Shown piece after piece: positions 45,328-53,724 of a stretch of DNA of 64,000 nt; the stretch's first letter is position 1; every line of letters starts with the position of its first letter. This DNA comes from Methanolobus halotolerans (GTDB taxonomy: Archaea; Halobacteriota; Methanosarcinia; Methanosarcinales; Methanosarcinaceae): positions 33,342-97,341 of the forward strand of contig NZ_PGGK01000009.1 of the NCBI RefSeq assembly GCF_004745425.1, read 5' to 3'. Both the position numbers and the translations under genes were made by a program. Under the pieces are notes generated by a model. The model had not been told where the DNA came from and ran no database searches. It worked only from the letters and a program-made list of their open reading frames with translations.

Positions 45328-45480
45328 TTCCGGTAAGAAAAAATGGCAAATTATTTATTTAAGGAAATTGAATTTTGTGCTATTCTAATTCCCACTGATC
45401 AACAGTCAATAATCATATTTTAATAATGTACAACTATATCAGGATCTATTATCAACGTTTTTAAAACGAGGTCTCAAGGC

Positions 45481-46785
45481 ATGAACATTCTAGTAGTAGG
45501 CGGCGGCGGAAGGGAACACGCTATAACAGAAGCACTTTCAAGGAGCAGGAAAGATCCTTCTCTCTATGCAGTGATGTCAAAAAAGAATCCGGGAATTGCG
45601 CAGCTATGTGAGGATTTCCTGCTGGAGAAGGAAACCAATGTTGAGATGGTGGTTGAATTTGCGGTCCGGAACAACATTCAGATTGCAGTTATAGGACCCG
45701 AGGCTCCTCTTGCAGCAGGTCTTGCTGATGCACTTGAAGAGGCCGGTATCAGTGTTGCAGGTCCGAAGAAGGCAGTGGCGGAAATAGAATTCAATAAAGC
45801 ATGGGCACGCAATTTCATGAAGGATAATAATATTGCAGGTTGTCCGGAGTTCGGGGTATTCAATGAAAAAGCGCCAATGTACGCCTTTATTGAGAAGCTG
45901 GGTGATGTCGCTGTCAAACCGGCAGGCCTTACGGGTGGAAAAGGTGTGAAGGTAATGGGTGACCAGTTACCTGACCTCGATGCGGCCAAGGAATATGCTG
46001 CTAGTCTTCTTGTCGGGGACAGTGTGGTTGTCGAGGAGAACCTCTGGGGCGAGGAATTCACCCTGCAGGCTTTCGTTGATGGCGAACATCTTGCTTTCAT
46101 GCCTACTGTACAGGATCATAAACGAGCCTTTGAAAGTGACCTTGGGCCGAACACCGGCGGGATGGGTTCATACAATGCCCCGGGTGGGATATTGCCATTC
46201 CTGATAGAGGATGATGTCAACCAGGCAAAGCAGATAATGAAGGATACGGTGGCAGCATTGAAGAAAGTGACTGGTGTGGGCTATAAAGGTGCCCTCTATG
46301 GACAGTTCATGATAACTGCCAAAGGTCCCAGGGTAATAGAGTTCAATGCACGGTTCGGTGACCCGGAGGCGATGAATGTGTTACCGCTGCTGGAGGCTGA
46401 CTATGTGGATGTTCTATCCGCAATCGTTACCGGAACCCTTGACAAGCATGATGTCAAATTCAGCAGGAAAGCCACCGTCTGCAAATATGCGGTTCCCGCA
46501 GGATATCCCGACAATCCGACAAGGGATCGTGAGGTCATAGTAGGTGACATCGGCGAAGCGTTGTTATTCTATTCAAGTGTATATGAGAATGACAACAAGG
46601 TCTACACTACCGGTTCAAGGGCTGTAGCCGTTGTGGGCGTGGCTGATTCTATAGCCAGGGCCGAAGAAATAGCCCAGAACGCACTGGAAAACATTACCGG
46701 TGATCTGCATTCGAGACGGGACATCGGCACCAGAGACCTCATACAGAAGCGTATCGACCACATGAACGCGATACGTGGAAACTGA
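45481..46785 (+). CDS. purD: Phosphoribosylamine--glycine ligase (GARS)
   Basis: ATP-dependent second step of purine synthesis, making glycinamide ribonucleotide. The 434 residues begin with the N-domain motif [15 protein letters not shown] and hold the ATP-grasp region with [14 protein letters not shown] near 145, [10 protein letters not shown] near 222 and [11 protein letters not shown] near 283. It follows pyrE after 153 AT-rich bases and precedes argF by 17 bases; purB is elsewhere in the window at 53725. Confidence 0.96.
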   Translation: MNILVVGGGGREHAITEALSRSRKDPSLYAVMSKKNPGIAQLCEDFLLEKETNVEMVVEFAVRNNIQIAVIGPEAPLAAGLADALEEAGISVAGPKKAVAEIEFNKAWARNFMKDNNIAGCPEFGVFNEKAPMYAFIEKLGDVAVKPAGLTGGKGVKVMGDQLPDLDAAKEYAASLLVGDSVVVEENLWGEEFTLQAFVDGEHLAFMPTVQDHKRAFESDLGPNTGGMGSYNAPGGILPFLIEDDVNQAKQIMKDTVAALKKVTGVGYKGALYGQFMITAKGPRVIEFNARFGDPEAMNVLPLLEADYVDVLSAIVTGTLDKHDVKFSRKATVCKYAVPAGYPDNPTRDREVIVGDIGEALLFYSSVYENDNKVYTTGSRAVAVVGVADSIARAEEIAQNALENITGDLHSRRDIGTRDLIQKRIDHMNAIRGN

Positions 46786-46802
46786 TAACAAAGGATGATA
46801 TC

Positions 46803-47708
46803 ATGAAACACCTGCTATCGATGACCGATCTTTCCCATGAAGAAATAATCGAACTGCTGGACATGGCAGCGGACCTGAAGGAAAAACGCCTGAGAGGCAA
46901 AGTTACAGACCTTCTGAAGAACAAGAGCATAGGGATGATCTTCGAGAAATCATCGACTCGTACCAGGGTTTCTTTCGAGGTTGCCATGTCAGACCTCGGG
47001 GGTCATGCACTGTACCTCAATACCCGGGATATGCAGCTGGGCCGGGGTGAAACAGTAGCTGATACGGCTGCGGTGCTTTCACGATATCTTTATTGTCTTG
47101 TTGCCAGGGTATACAGCCATGATACTGTAAAGGAACTGGCTGAACATGCCAGTATACCTGTAATTAATGCTCTTTCTGATTTGGAGCATCCCTGTCAGAT
47201 ACTTGCCGACCTGCTGACGATCCGGGAATATAAGAACAGGCTGAAAGGTCTGAAATATGCCTGGATTGGTGACGGTAACAATGTATGCAACTCTGCGATT
47301 CTTGGATGTACTCTGGTGGGCATGGAGATCATGGTGGCATGCCCTCACGGATATGAGCCGGACGAGGATATAGTAGAGCAGGCCAGAAAAATGGGAGGCA
47401 AGGTGACGGTGACCCATGACCCTGCGGAAGCTGCAAAGGATGCGGACATCCTGTACACTGATGTGTGGATATCCATGGGGGACGAAGATGAGCGTGAAAA
47501 ACGTTTGAGGGATCTTGCGCCTTATCAGATCAACGCTGAACTGGTTAACCTTGCAATGCAGGATGTGATAGTGATGCACTGTCTTCCTGCGCATCGTGGT
47601 GAGGAGATATCTGCAGATGTGATGGACGGTCCTCATTCAGTAGTGTTCGACCAGGCAGAGAACCGCCTGCATGCTCAGAAATCACTGCTGTTGAGAGTGT
47701 TGTGCTGA
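46803..47708 (+). CDS. argF: Ornithine carbamoyltransferase
   Basis: Makes citrulline from ornithine and carbamoyl phosphate in arginine synthesis. The carbamoyl phosphate motif [10 protein letters not shown] is near 49, [12 protein letters not shown] near 132 marks the second binding loop, and the ornithine loop [10 protein letters not shown] is near 258. The 301-residue length is typical. It follows purD closely and may be cotranscribed, although the pathways differ. A tRNA-Leu gene follows 59 bases later. Confidence 0.96.
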   Translation: MKHLLSMTDLSHEEIIELLDMAADLKEKRLRGKVTDLLKNKSIGMIFEKSSTRTRVSFEVAMSDLGGHALYLNTRDMQLGRGETVADTAAVLSRYLYCLVARVYSHDTVKELAEHASIPVINALSDLEHPCQILADLLTIREYKNRLKGLKYAWIGDGNNVCNSAILGCTLVGMEIMVACPHGYEPDEDIVEQARKMGGKVTVTHDPAEAAKDADILYTDVWISMGDEDEREKRLRDLAPYQINAELVNLAMQDVIVMHCLPAHRGEEISADVMDGPHSVVFDQAENRLHAQKSLLLRVLC

Positions 47709-47767
47709 TTTCTGTTCCGAACACAAACTTTAACTAGAAAAAGCACTACTAGACACCATTCACTTGT

Positions 47768-47855
47768 GCGGGAGTTGCCCAGCCAGGTCAAAGGCGCTAG
47801 GTTCAGAGCCTAGTCTCGTAGGAGTTCGTGTGTTCGAATCACACCTCCCGCACCA
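47768..47855 (+). tRNA. tRNA-Leu (anticodon CAG)
   Basis: Acceptor stem GCGGGAG/CTCCCGC, anticodon arm CTAGG-TTCAGAG-CCTAG giving CAG (reads CUG), long variable arm and encoded CCA. It is a close paralogue of the two GAG tRNAs at 30219 and 30408, differing at a handful of positions including the anticodon. A truncated regulator gene lies 18 bases after it, in the opposite direction. Confidence 0.96.
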
Positions 47856-47873
47856 TACTTTTTCAAATAGCCT

Positions 47874-48332
47874 TTATGGGTATGGATAGTCGTCTATAAT
47901 GATCAAAGAGCGCTTTCCCCCATCGAATGAACCCGGATTGAAACTTAAGGGATGTTTATTATCATATCTCATTTCTTCGTTAAAGAGCAGGAGCATGGCA
48001 GAATGATCACTCTGAACGGATTTCATGAAGTTAATCTTTCCTGAATAGAGAAAGAGCCTGATAAGTCCGCTATTTAGAGAATGGTTAAATTTGCCGGCAT
48101 GATTCTCTTTTATTTTCTGTAATAGTTCGGTATCAGCAATAATCGATACTTCTGCCTGATCCTCTATCCATTTCAAAGCCAAATATTCAAAATTCGGGTA
48201 TAGGAATCTGCAAATAAAATTCACTGACTTTGAATCCAGAGACCTTTTAAATAACTCCTGATTGATGTTGTATATGTCTATGTCTATTGGGCCAGGCGAT
48301 ATTGGATTAATATTATAGTGATCTATTTTCAT
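47874..48332 (-). pseudogene. C-terminal remnant of a FilR1/DUF1724-type transcription regulator
   Basis: The 152-residue product matches only the effector half of methanogen HTH regulators of the FilR1 (DUF1724) group: SVNFICRFLYPNFEYLALKW, then EVSIIADTELLQKIKENHAG, and the terminal GGKRSLIIIDDYPYP in place of the usual tail. The N-terminal winged-helix DNA-binding domain, about 80-100 residues, is absent. The open frame reaches TTG 48392 without restoring it. No ribosome site precedes ATG 48332 well. It lies against the 3' end of tRNA-Leu(CAG), where insertions and deletions are common. An intact stand-alone sensor domain is a less likely alternative. Confidence 0.6.
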
Positions 48333-48400
48333 CCTTATAAAAATAAAAAGGTAAACTAATATGCTTCTCCCGGTCTGACAGGTACGATTCAAAGATGCAG

Positions 48401-48640
48401 TTAGTAAGCCTTACCTGCCAGATACTGACAGTAACTGCAACTGGCCGGTCCCAATTTTATCTGTTTGCAGGGAAACTCTTTGCATTTAAAGAATAGTTTG
48501 ATACTATTCTCATGGGCGTGGTTGGTGGCTTGATCTGAATCATCCGGAAAGAAGGCACAAATCTGTTCCATATTAGGGCATTGTCCGCTGGACATATTCG
48601 GACATTTTTCACAGCTAGTATCAAAGATTAAACTATTCAT
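48401..48640 (-). CDS. Small cysteine-rich protein
   Basis: No known family comes to mind. The 79 residues include eight cysteines as C-x2-C pairs and singles: Cys10, 13, 21, 28, 53, 58, 68, 71, with CEKCPNMSSGQCPNM at the front and CSYCQYLAG at the end. This pattern suits zinc or Fe-S binding. A perfect GGAGG ribosome site stands 7 bases before the ATG, which argues that it is real. It is downstream of the nitroreductase gene by 29 bases in the same direction and may be cotranscribed with it. Confidence 0.65.
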   Translation of the reverse strand: MNSLIFDTSCEKCPNMSSGQCPNMEQICAFFPDDSDQATNHAHENSIKLFFKCKEFPCKQIKLGPASCSYCQYLAGKAY

Positions 48641-48669
48641 ATTGTATCCTCCTCTTTTGTCATGCTATA

Positions 48670-49491
48670 TTATTTCCAGGTGATTCTGGAAGGCTCTCTT
48701 CCCGGTATATTCTGTTCTTTGTACTTGGGATAGCCAAACATCATTGAATATTGCAGTACATGACCGTTGGGCAGGTCAAGTTCTTGAATAAGTGGTTGAT
48801 ATTCCGACGCAGCTATTTTCAGAAATCCCGCCCAGCAAGCCCCAAGTCCGAAAGCCGGGGCAGCAAGCTCGAACCATGAAAGGGCAATTATGCTGTCTGT
48901 GAATGCCATAGGGTTGGCTTCAGCAGCATAGGCTATAGCTACATGGGGTGCTCCACGGCATATCGGATCTTTTCCTGCTTCATACGCTGCGATCAGGGCA
49001 GGTACCATGGGCTTCAAAGGGTGCATGTTATCACCATCACGTATGTCGCGCATCCAGTCCATAGTAAGCCGGGTCAGTTTACGTACTTTTTCTGGATCAT
49101 GGACCACAAGCCATCTTACAGGCTGGTTATTCATTCCTGATGGTGAATATCGGACGATGTCGAGCATTTCCTCTATCAATGCCCTGTCGACCTTCCGGTT
49201 CTTATAATTACGGATGGAACGACGCTGCTGCATATAGGTTCCTAATTGCCCGGGCATGATATCCGCTATGTTCTCTTTTGGAGTATCTGCATGTTTGGTG
49301 TCGAAAACAGGTGAAATGGCAGATTCAGGACAGAACGCCTCACAATTACCACATTTTGAGCAGAAGTTCCCGACTTCGTCCGGCATGACGGGAATGCCCT
49401 CGTTACTCTGGATGATCAGGCCTGTTGGGCATATCTCTATGCAGATGCCACACTGAGTACAGGTCCTGGGGTTAATGGAAATGGTTTTCAT
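48670..49491 (-). CDS. Nitroreductase family protein with N-terminal double ferredoxin
   Basis: A fusion of 273 residues. Residues 1-60 form a 2[4Fe-4S] ferredoxin: Cys11, 14, 17, 21 and Cys44, 47, 50, 54. The rest is an FMN-binding nitroreductase fold, with RRSIRNYKNRKVDRALIEEML near 91, SPSGMNNQPVRWLVV near 117 and GLGACWAGFL near 218. Such fusions, frequent in anaerobes, transfer electrons from ferredoxin to unknown substrates. The physiological substrate cannot be read from the sequence. It begins ATG 49491 and is divergent from the GTPase gene. Confidence 0.88.
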   Translation of the reverse strand: MKTISINPRTCTQCGICIEICPTGLIIQSNEGIPVMPDEVGNFCSKCGNCEAFCPESAISPVFDTKHADTPKENIADIMPGQLGTYMQQRRSIRNYKNRKVDRALIEEMLDIVRYSPSGMNNQPVRWLVVHDPEKVRKLTRLTMDWMRDIRDGDNMHPLKPMVPALIAAYEAGKDPICRGAPHVAIAYAAEANPMAFTDSIIALSWFELAAPAFGLGACWAGFLKIAASEYQPLIQELDLPNGHVLQYSMMFGYPKYKEQNIPGREPSRITWK

Positions 49492-49595
49492 ATTATCAAC
49501 TCATCCAATAATCGTAAAACGTGTATGATAAACATTTGCCCTATTATTGCCATGTGCTGCAATACTTCTATATCCTCGGGCTGTATAGCAGTAGC

Positions 49596-50369
49596 ATGGC
49601 AAGTTACAGGATACTGGTCAAGGATGTGATCAAGCAGGCAGATGTTCTGCTGGAAATAGTTGATGCACGCTTCCCTGACGAGACAAGGAACATTGATGTC
49701 GAAAATCAAATAAGTCGCTCTAAAAAGCCATTTATTATAGTTCTTAATAAATGTGACCTTGTATCAAAAGAAAAACTGGAGAATGCCAAATCTCGCCTTT
49801 CGAAGTTCGCTCCGACAGTTTTTGTCTCCGGGAAGGACCGATTTGGTACGACTATTTTGAGGCACAAGATACTGGAGGTCGTCGAAGCTTCTACTATCAA
49901 GGACCGTAATATCCTGGTTGGCTGCCTTGGATATCCCAATACAGGTAAATCGTCGGTTATTAACGGTGTGACGGGGAGGCACAGGGCAGGGACATCTTCT
50001 ATATCCGGTCATACAAAAGGTGTTCAACATGTGAACGCAGGCTCCCGCATCAAATTCATCGACACTCCGGGAGTGATACCTACTGATGAGTTCGATGAGG
50101 TCATGCAGGGTCTTCTGGGGGTGAAAGATGCCACTCATCTAAAAGATACTATCGGTGTGGCCCTGAAGATCATTGAAGTGATGTGTTCCCAGAACAGGGC
50201 TGCGCTGGAAGCATTTTATAAGGTTGAAATCGAAGGGCAGGATATCTATGAGATACTGGAGCTCATAGGCAGACAGAGTAATTTCCTGAAGAAGAAGGCC
50301 GAAGTGGATGAAACAAGGACTGCTATCAGGATAATTAACGACTGGCAAAAGGGACAGTTTGTTGTCTGA
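49596..50369 (+). CDS. Circularly permuted GTPase (YlqF/YawG family)
   Basis: Ribosome-biogenesis type GTPase in which the G motifs come in the order G4-G5-G1-G2-G3. G4 is LNKCDLVS near 50, G1 is GYPNTGKSSVINGV near 113 and G3 is DTPGV near 153. The family (RbgA/Nog2/Lsg1-like) helps late large-subunit assembly in bacteria and eukaryotes; archaeal members are presumed to do the same. I chose ATG 49596 because it gives the usual beginning SYRILVKDVIKQADVLLEIVDARFP; the open frame runs 25 codons further up to 49521 without support. Length is 257 residues. Confidence 0.9.
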   Translation: MASYRILVKDVIKQADVLLEIVDARFPDETRNIDVENQISRSKKPFIIVLNKCDLVSKEKLENAKSRLSKFAPTVFVSGKDRFGTTILRHKILEVVEASTIKDRNILVGCLGYPNTGKSSVINGVTGRHRAGTSSISGHTKGVQHVNAGSRIKFIDTPGVIPTDEFDEVMQGLLGVKDATHLKDTIGVALKIIEVMCSQNRAALEAFYKVEIEGQDIYEILELIGRQSNFLKKKAEVDETRTAIRIINDWQKGQFVV

Positions 50370-50460
50370 CCTGTTATAGGAAATCGGGTAATCTCTTTCC
50401 CTTTATATCCAGGCCACATGATCATTTAAAATATCAGGATTGCCTTAAATTGGAGTATTC

Positions 50461-50682
50461 ATGTACGGGAATCAGGGAAAATATTTCGGCATCTGCACTT
50501 CCTACCATCATTCCAAGGGTTGTAGCTGTCAGGCTTGCCCTTCATGTCCTGAAAAAGGGCGGTATATGTTCTGTTCGAAAGGTAAAATACCCGGTCACGA
50601 AAAGAGAGCCGTGTGCCTTTGCAGGGAATGTGAGATATACAGGAAATTCAGATTCGAAGGCGATTGTTTCTGCACTGGATAA
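50461..50682 (+). CDS. DUF2769 cysteine-rich protein
   Basis: A 73-residue protein with 11 cysteines, matching the methanogen/anaerobe family DUF2769 in its core CSCQACPSCPEKGRYMFCSKGK and the later CLCRECEIYRKF. The function is unknown; metal or cluster binding is likely from composition. The start ATG follows a weak TGGAG. A second frame over the same bases lacks the pattern and is a shadow. Confidence 0.75.
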   Translation: MYGNQGKYFGICTSYHHSKGCSCQACPSCPEKGRYMFCSKGKIPGHEKRAVCLCRECEIYRKFRFEGDCFCTG

Positions 50683-50773
50683 TATCTATTACGTGCAGGC
50701 CGGTCGGTTAAGTTGTTTCATGCTTGAATGTTATGTCCGTTGAAATGCCTGGAATCGGAGCTAGGACAGATAT

Positions 50774-50815
50774 TAAGAACAGATATTATCTACATAAGAA
50801 CAGATATTATCTACA
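50774..50815. repeat. Perfect 21-base tandem duplication
   Basis: TAAGAACAGATATTATCTACA occurs twice head to tail (50774-50794 and 50795-50815), with a partial third unit ACAGATATTA just before. It lies between convergent DUF2769 and PHP genes, where it interrupts no gene. A replication slippage scar is most likely. Confidence 0.85.
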
Positions 50816-50841
50816 GGAACAACTATTTTATAATGTACCAG

Positions 50842-51711
50842 TTAACGGTTCAATATAGATGTTTTTCTTCCGAGCGACTCTATCAGTTTATGCTGGTCAA
50901 AATCAATTCCATGTATGTTATATTCTCCAAGTGAACAGCGTCCGGTTCTGCCGGGCCCGTGAAAATCCGAGCCACCAGTCATCAGAAGATTGTGCTTCTT
51001 GCAGATATCATACATGGTCTCTACCTGTTGCCTTGTGCTATTTCCGTAGAAGACCTCAAAGCCGTCAATACCATGCCGGACCAGCGACTCAGCTACAAAA
51101 GGCAGCATTGGCATGCTGTCATACATGTCCAGTGTTCTCAACAGATGTGCGCAAACCGCTTTCCCTCCTGCCTTATGTATTGTCCTTATGGTCTCCTGTG
51201 TCGGGAATTTCTCTATTTCGACGTAGAAAGGTGAGTTCTCAGCAAGCCACTGGTTGTGGAAGTCGTAGTTGCTCATATCTTCCTTGATGACAGATGTGCA
51301 GATGTCATGTTTGGTTATTATGCCCCTGGCATTTTCAAGCACCGGATAATCGATGGCCCAGTCATGGGATTCCAGCACAGTGCATACTTTCCTGGAATAT
51401 TCGATCGCATTATTTCTGGCTTCATCCGTTTTTTTCAAAAGGTATGCATCATCTTTATCAAAGCCATAACCTAGGATATGCAGTTCTATCCTTGGGGTGT
51501 CAAGCTTACTGGTGAACTCTATCCCGGGTATGAATTTGATTCCTTTCCTCGCACATTCCTTTTCAGCAGCTTCAAGACCTTCTATTGTATCATGGTCCGT
51601 GACACTCAGTGCCTTTAACCCCACATCAAAGGCATATCTCACAAGTTCCGCAGGCTTTAAATCTCCGTCTGAAAAAGTCGTGTGTGCATGTAAATCTACT
51701 ATTGTTTTGAT
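50842..51711 (-). CDS. PHP-domain metal-dependent phosphoesterase, no canonical start codon
   Basis: A TrpH/polymerase-and-histidinol-phosphatase type hydrolase of about 289 residues. The metal motifs are in order: DLHAHTTFSDG near residue 6, VTDHDTIEG, PGIEFTS, the His of AVCAHLL and GGSDFHG near 260. The HxH motif lies upstream of the first in-frame GTG (51642), so the gene must start earlier. Yet between the stop at 51744 and the HxH motif there is no ATG, GTG or TTG. GGTG stands 5 bases before an ATC at 51711. An ATG at 51725 is in another frame and ends after ten codons. Either a rare start or a one-base shift in an A-rich run is present. Confidence 0.8.
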   Translation of the reverse strand: MKTIVDLHAHTTFSDGDLKPAELVRYAFDVGLKALSVTDHDTIEGLEAAEKECARKGIKFIPGIEFTSKLDTPRIELHILGYGFDKDDAYLLKKTDEARNNAIEYSRKVCTVLESHDWAIDYPVLENARGIITKHDICTSVIKEDMSNYDFHNQWLAENSPFYVEIEKFPTQETIRTIHKAGGKAVCAHLLRTLDMYDSMPMLPFVAESLVRHGIDGFEVFYGNSTRQQVETMYDICKKHNLLMTGGSDFHGPGRTGRCSLGEYNIHGIDFDQHKLIESLGRKTSILNR

Positions 51712-51824
51712 TTTGGCACCTTCATCAATGTATAGTGGAACTTATTCAGCCTCATAAAATATATATTTTTTCTATATGCTCTATATTGCCTGCTGTAAAT
51801 ATGTGTATGCATAATAAAAAAGGT

Positions 51825-51849
51825 AGATATGTGGGCAATCCACACATCT
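51825..51849 (-). terminator. Terminator behind glnK
   Basis: On the minus strand AGATGTGTGG and CCCACATATCT pair around ATTG, and CCTTTTTT follows. It begins four bases after the glnK stop codon. A convincing factor-independent type terminator. Confidence 0.65.
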
Positions 51850-51852
51850 CTA

Positions 51853-52194
<342 letters not shown>

Positions 52195-53312
52195 TCATGC
52201 TATTGTGGATTCCCCATGCTGGGAAATATCGAGTCCTACATATTCCTCTTCTTCGGTCACACGCAGTCCCATCACCTTGTCAACCAGTTTTGCCAGTATA
52301 AAGGTCATAACAAATGCGTAGACCATGGCAGCGGATGCATCAATTACCTGGATGAAGAACTGATTTGCATTTCCGTAGATAAGGCCATCAACTCCTCCGA
52401 TGGCTGCACTTGCAAAGATGCCCGTTGCAATGGCGCCCCATAACAAAGAAGTCCTGCAAAACCACCAATCAGGATTGCTGACATCGGACCTACAAATCCT
52501 GATGCAGGGGTGATTGCTACAAGACCGGCAATAGCTCCACTGATCATTCCCAGGGAACTTGGTTTGCCCCTGGCCCAGGATGCTAACATCCAGGTTATCG
52601 CTCCGGCTGCAGCTGAGATGTTTGTGACCACAAGGGCATTGACTGCAAGTCCGTCTGCTGCAAGTGCGCTTCCGGCATTAAAGCCGAACCATCCGAACCA
52701 GAGCAATGCTCCGCCAAGCAGGGTGGTAGATATGTTTTCAGCTTCCATACTGTATTTACCAAAACCAGCACGGCTGCCAATTACCATTGCCAGGGCAAGT
52801 GCGCCGAACCCTGAACTGATATGTACAACAGTCCCTCCTGCAAAATCAAGGGCACCGAGTTCACCTGCCCAGCCGCCGCCCCATGCCCAGTGGGCAAGAG
52901 GGTCGTATACCAGCGTTGTCCAGAGTATTCCAAGAACCATAAAAGAACTTAGCTTAATACGTTCTGCTACCCCGGATGTGAGAATGGCGAGCGTAACTCC
53001 TGCGAACACCAGCTGGAATCCCATGAATAGCATATCCGGTATCCCATCGCCGTCAAGTCCTACTCCTCTGAGTCCGATGAAGTCCAGTCCTCCTATAAAT
53101 CCATAGATATCTGTCCCGAAGGAAAGTGAATATCCAAATAATACCCACTGAATGCTCACAATAGCAAAGGCAATAAAAGACATCGCAATCATGGATATAA
53201 GATTTTTTTTACGTACCATCCCTCCGTAGAAAAGCCCTACACCGGGCGTCATAATCATTACAAGAGCAGTACATATGATTATAAAACCAGTATCTCCTGT
53301 GTCAAGCACCAT
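52195..53312 (-). pseudogene. amt: Ammonium transporter, broken by an internal deletion and frameshift
   Basis: The 5' part (52344-53312 frame) is a normal Amt from [17 protein letters not shown] through [16 protein letters not shown], which holds the first pore His, to [12 protein letters not shown]. There the sequence jumps: the next family-like residues, [17 protein letters not shown], are in the -1/+2 frame (52195-52446) and continue to the normal C-terminus with EEEEYVGLDISQHGE. About 25 residues that should lie between are missing. They include the segment with the second pore His (DxxDxWxxHGxGG in the family). Read without correction the protein ends in 25 unrelated residues. Downstream glnK is intact. 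An assembly error is possible. Confidence 0.85.
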
Positions 53313-53417
53313 CGTATCTCACCTGTTCAAAGGTTAAATTTATCACTTTGAAATTTATGTTTGAAATGATTTTTTCCATGTGTTTCACCACAATTTTATC
53401 TTAGTATGGCGGTTAAG

Positions 53418-53431
53418 TGAAGTAATCTTCC
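53418..53431 (-). promoter_or_regulatory. Possible NrpR operator before amt-glnK
   Basis: On the minus strand GGAA-GATTAC-TTCA, one base off the GGAA-N6-TTCC palindrome bound by the methanogen nitrogen repressor NrpR. It lies about 20 bases downstream of the TATA box, where repression would block initiation. Nearby GGAAAAAGGAAG adds half-sites. Confidence 0.4.
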
Positions 53432-53448
53432 TTTTTCCTAGATAATAG

Positions 53449-53456
53449 TATTTAAA
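53449..53456 (-). promoter_or_regulatory. TATA box for amt-glnK
   Basis: The minus strand reads CATTTAAATACT. The predicted transcript begins around 53423 and has a leader of about 110 bases with GGTGAGATACG before the amt ATG. The rest of 53457-53724 contains no gene; it should hold the purB promoter, which I cannot place firmly. Confidence 0.5.
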
Positions 53457-53724
53457 TGTATCGAAAAAATATTTCTTATAGTTGCAATTGTTGTTGTGGT
53501 GATTTTTTTTTGTTATAATAATAATAGGACTTCCCGATGGTTTATGTCGCTGAACAGCAACTTCAGGATGATTACCTGTATTTTGCCTTTTTTGTCCAGA
53601 TGTCTCTCATCTTTCATCTCTTTTTGACATTCAAAGCCTATTTATCAGATACGGATAATAGCAACATCCATTACGTTTGATGATAGTGTTATTTAGCATA
53701 ACATTGATTATGGAGATCTGATAA

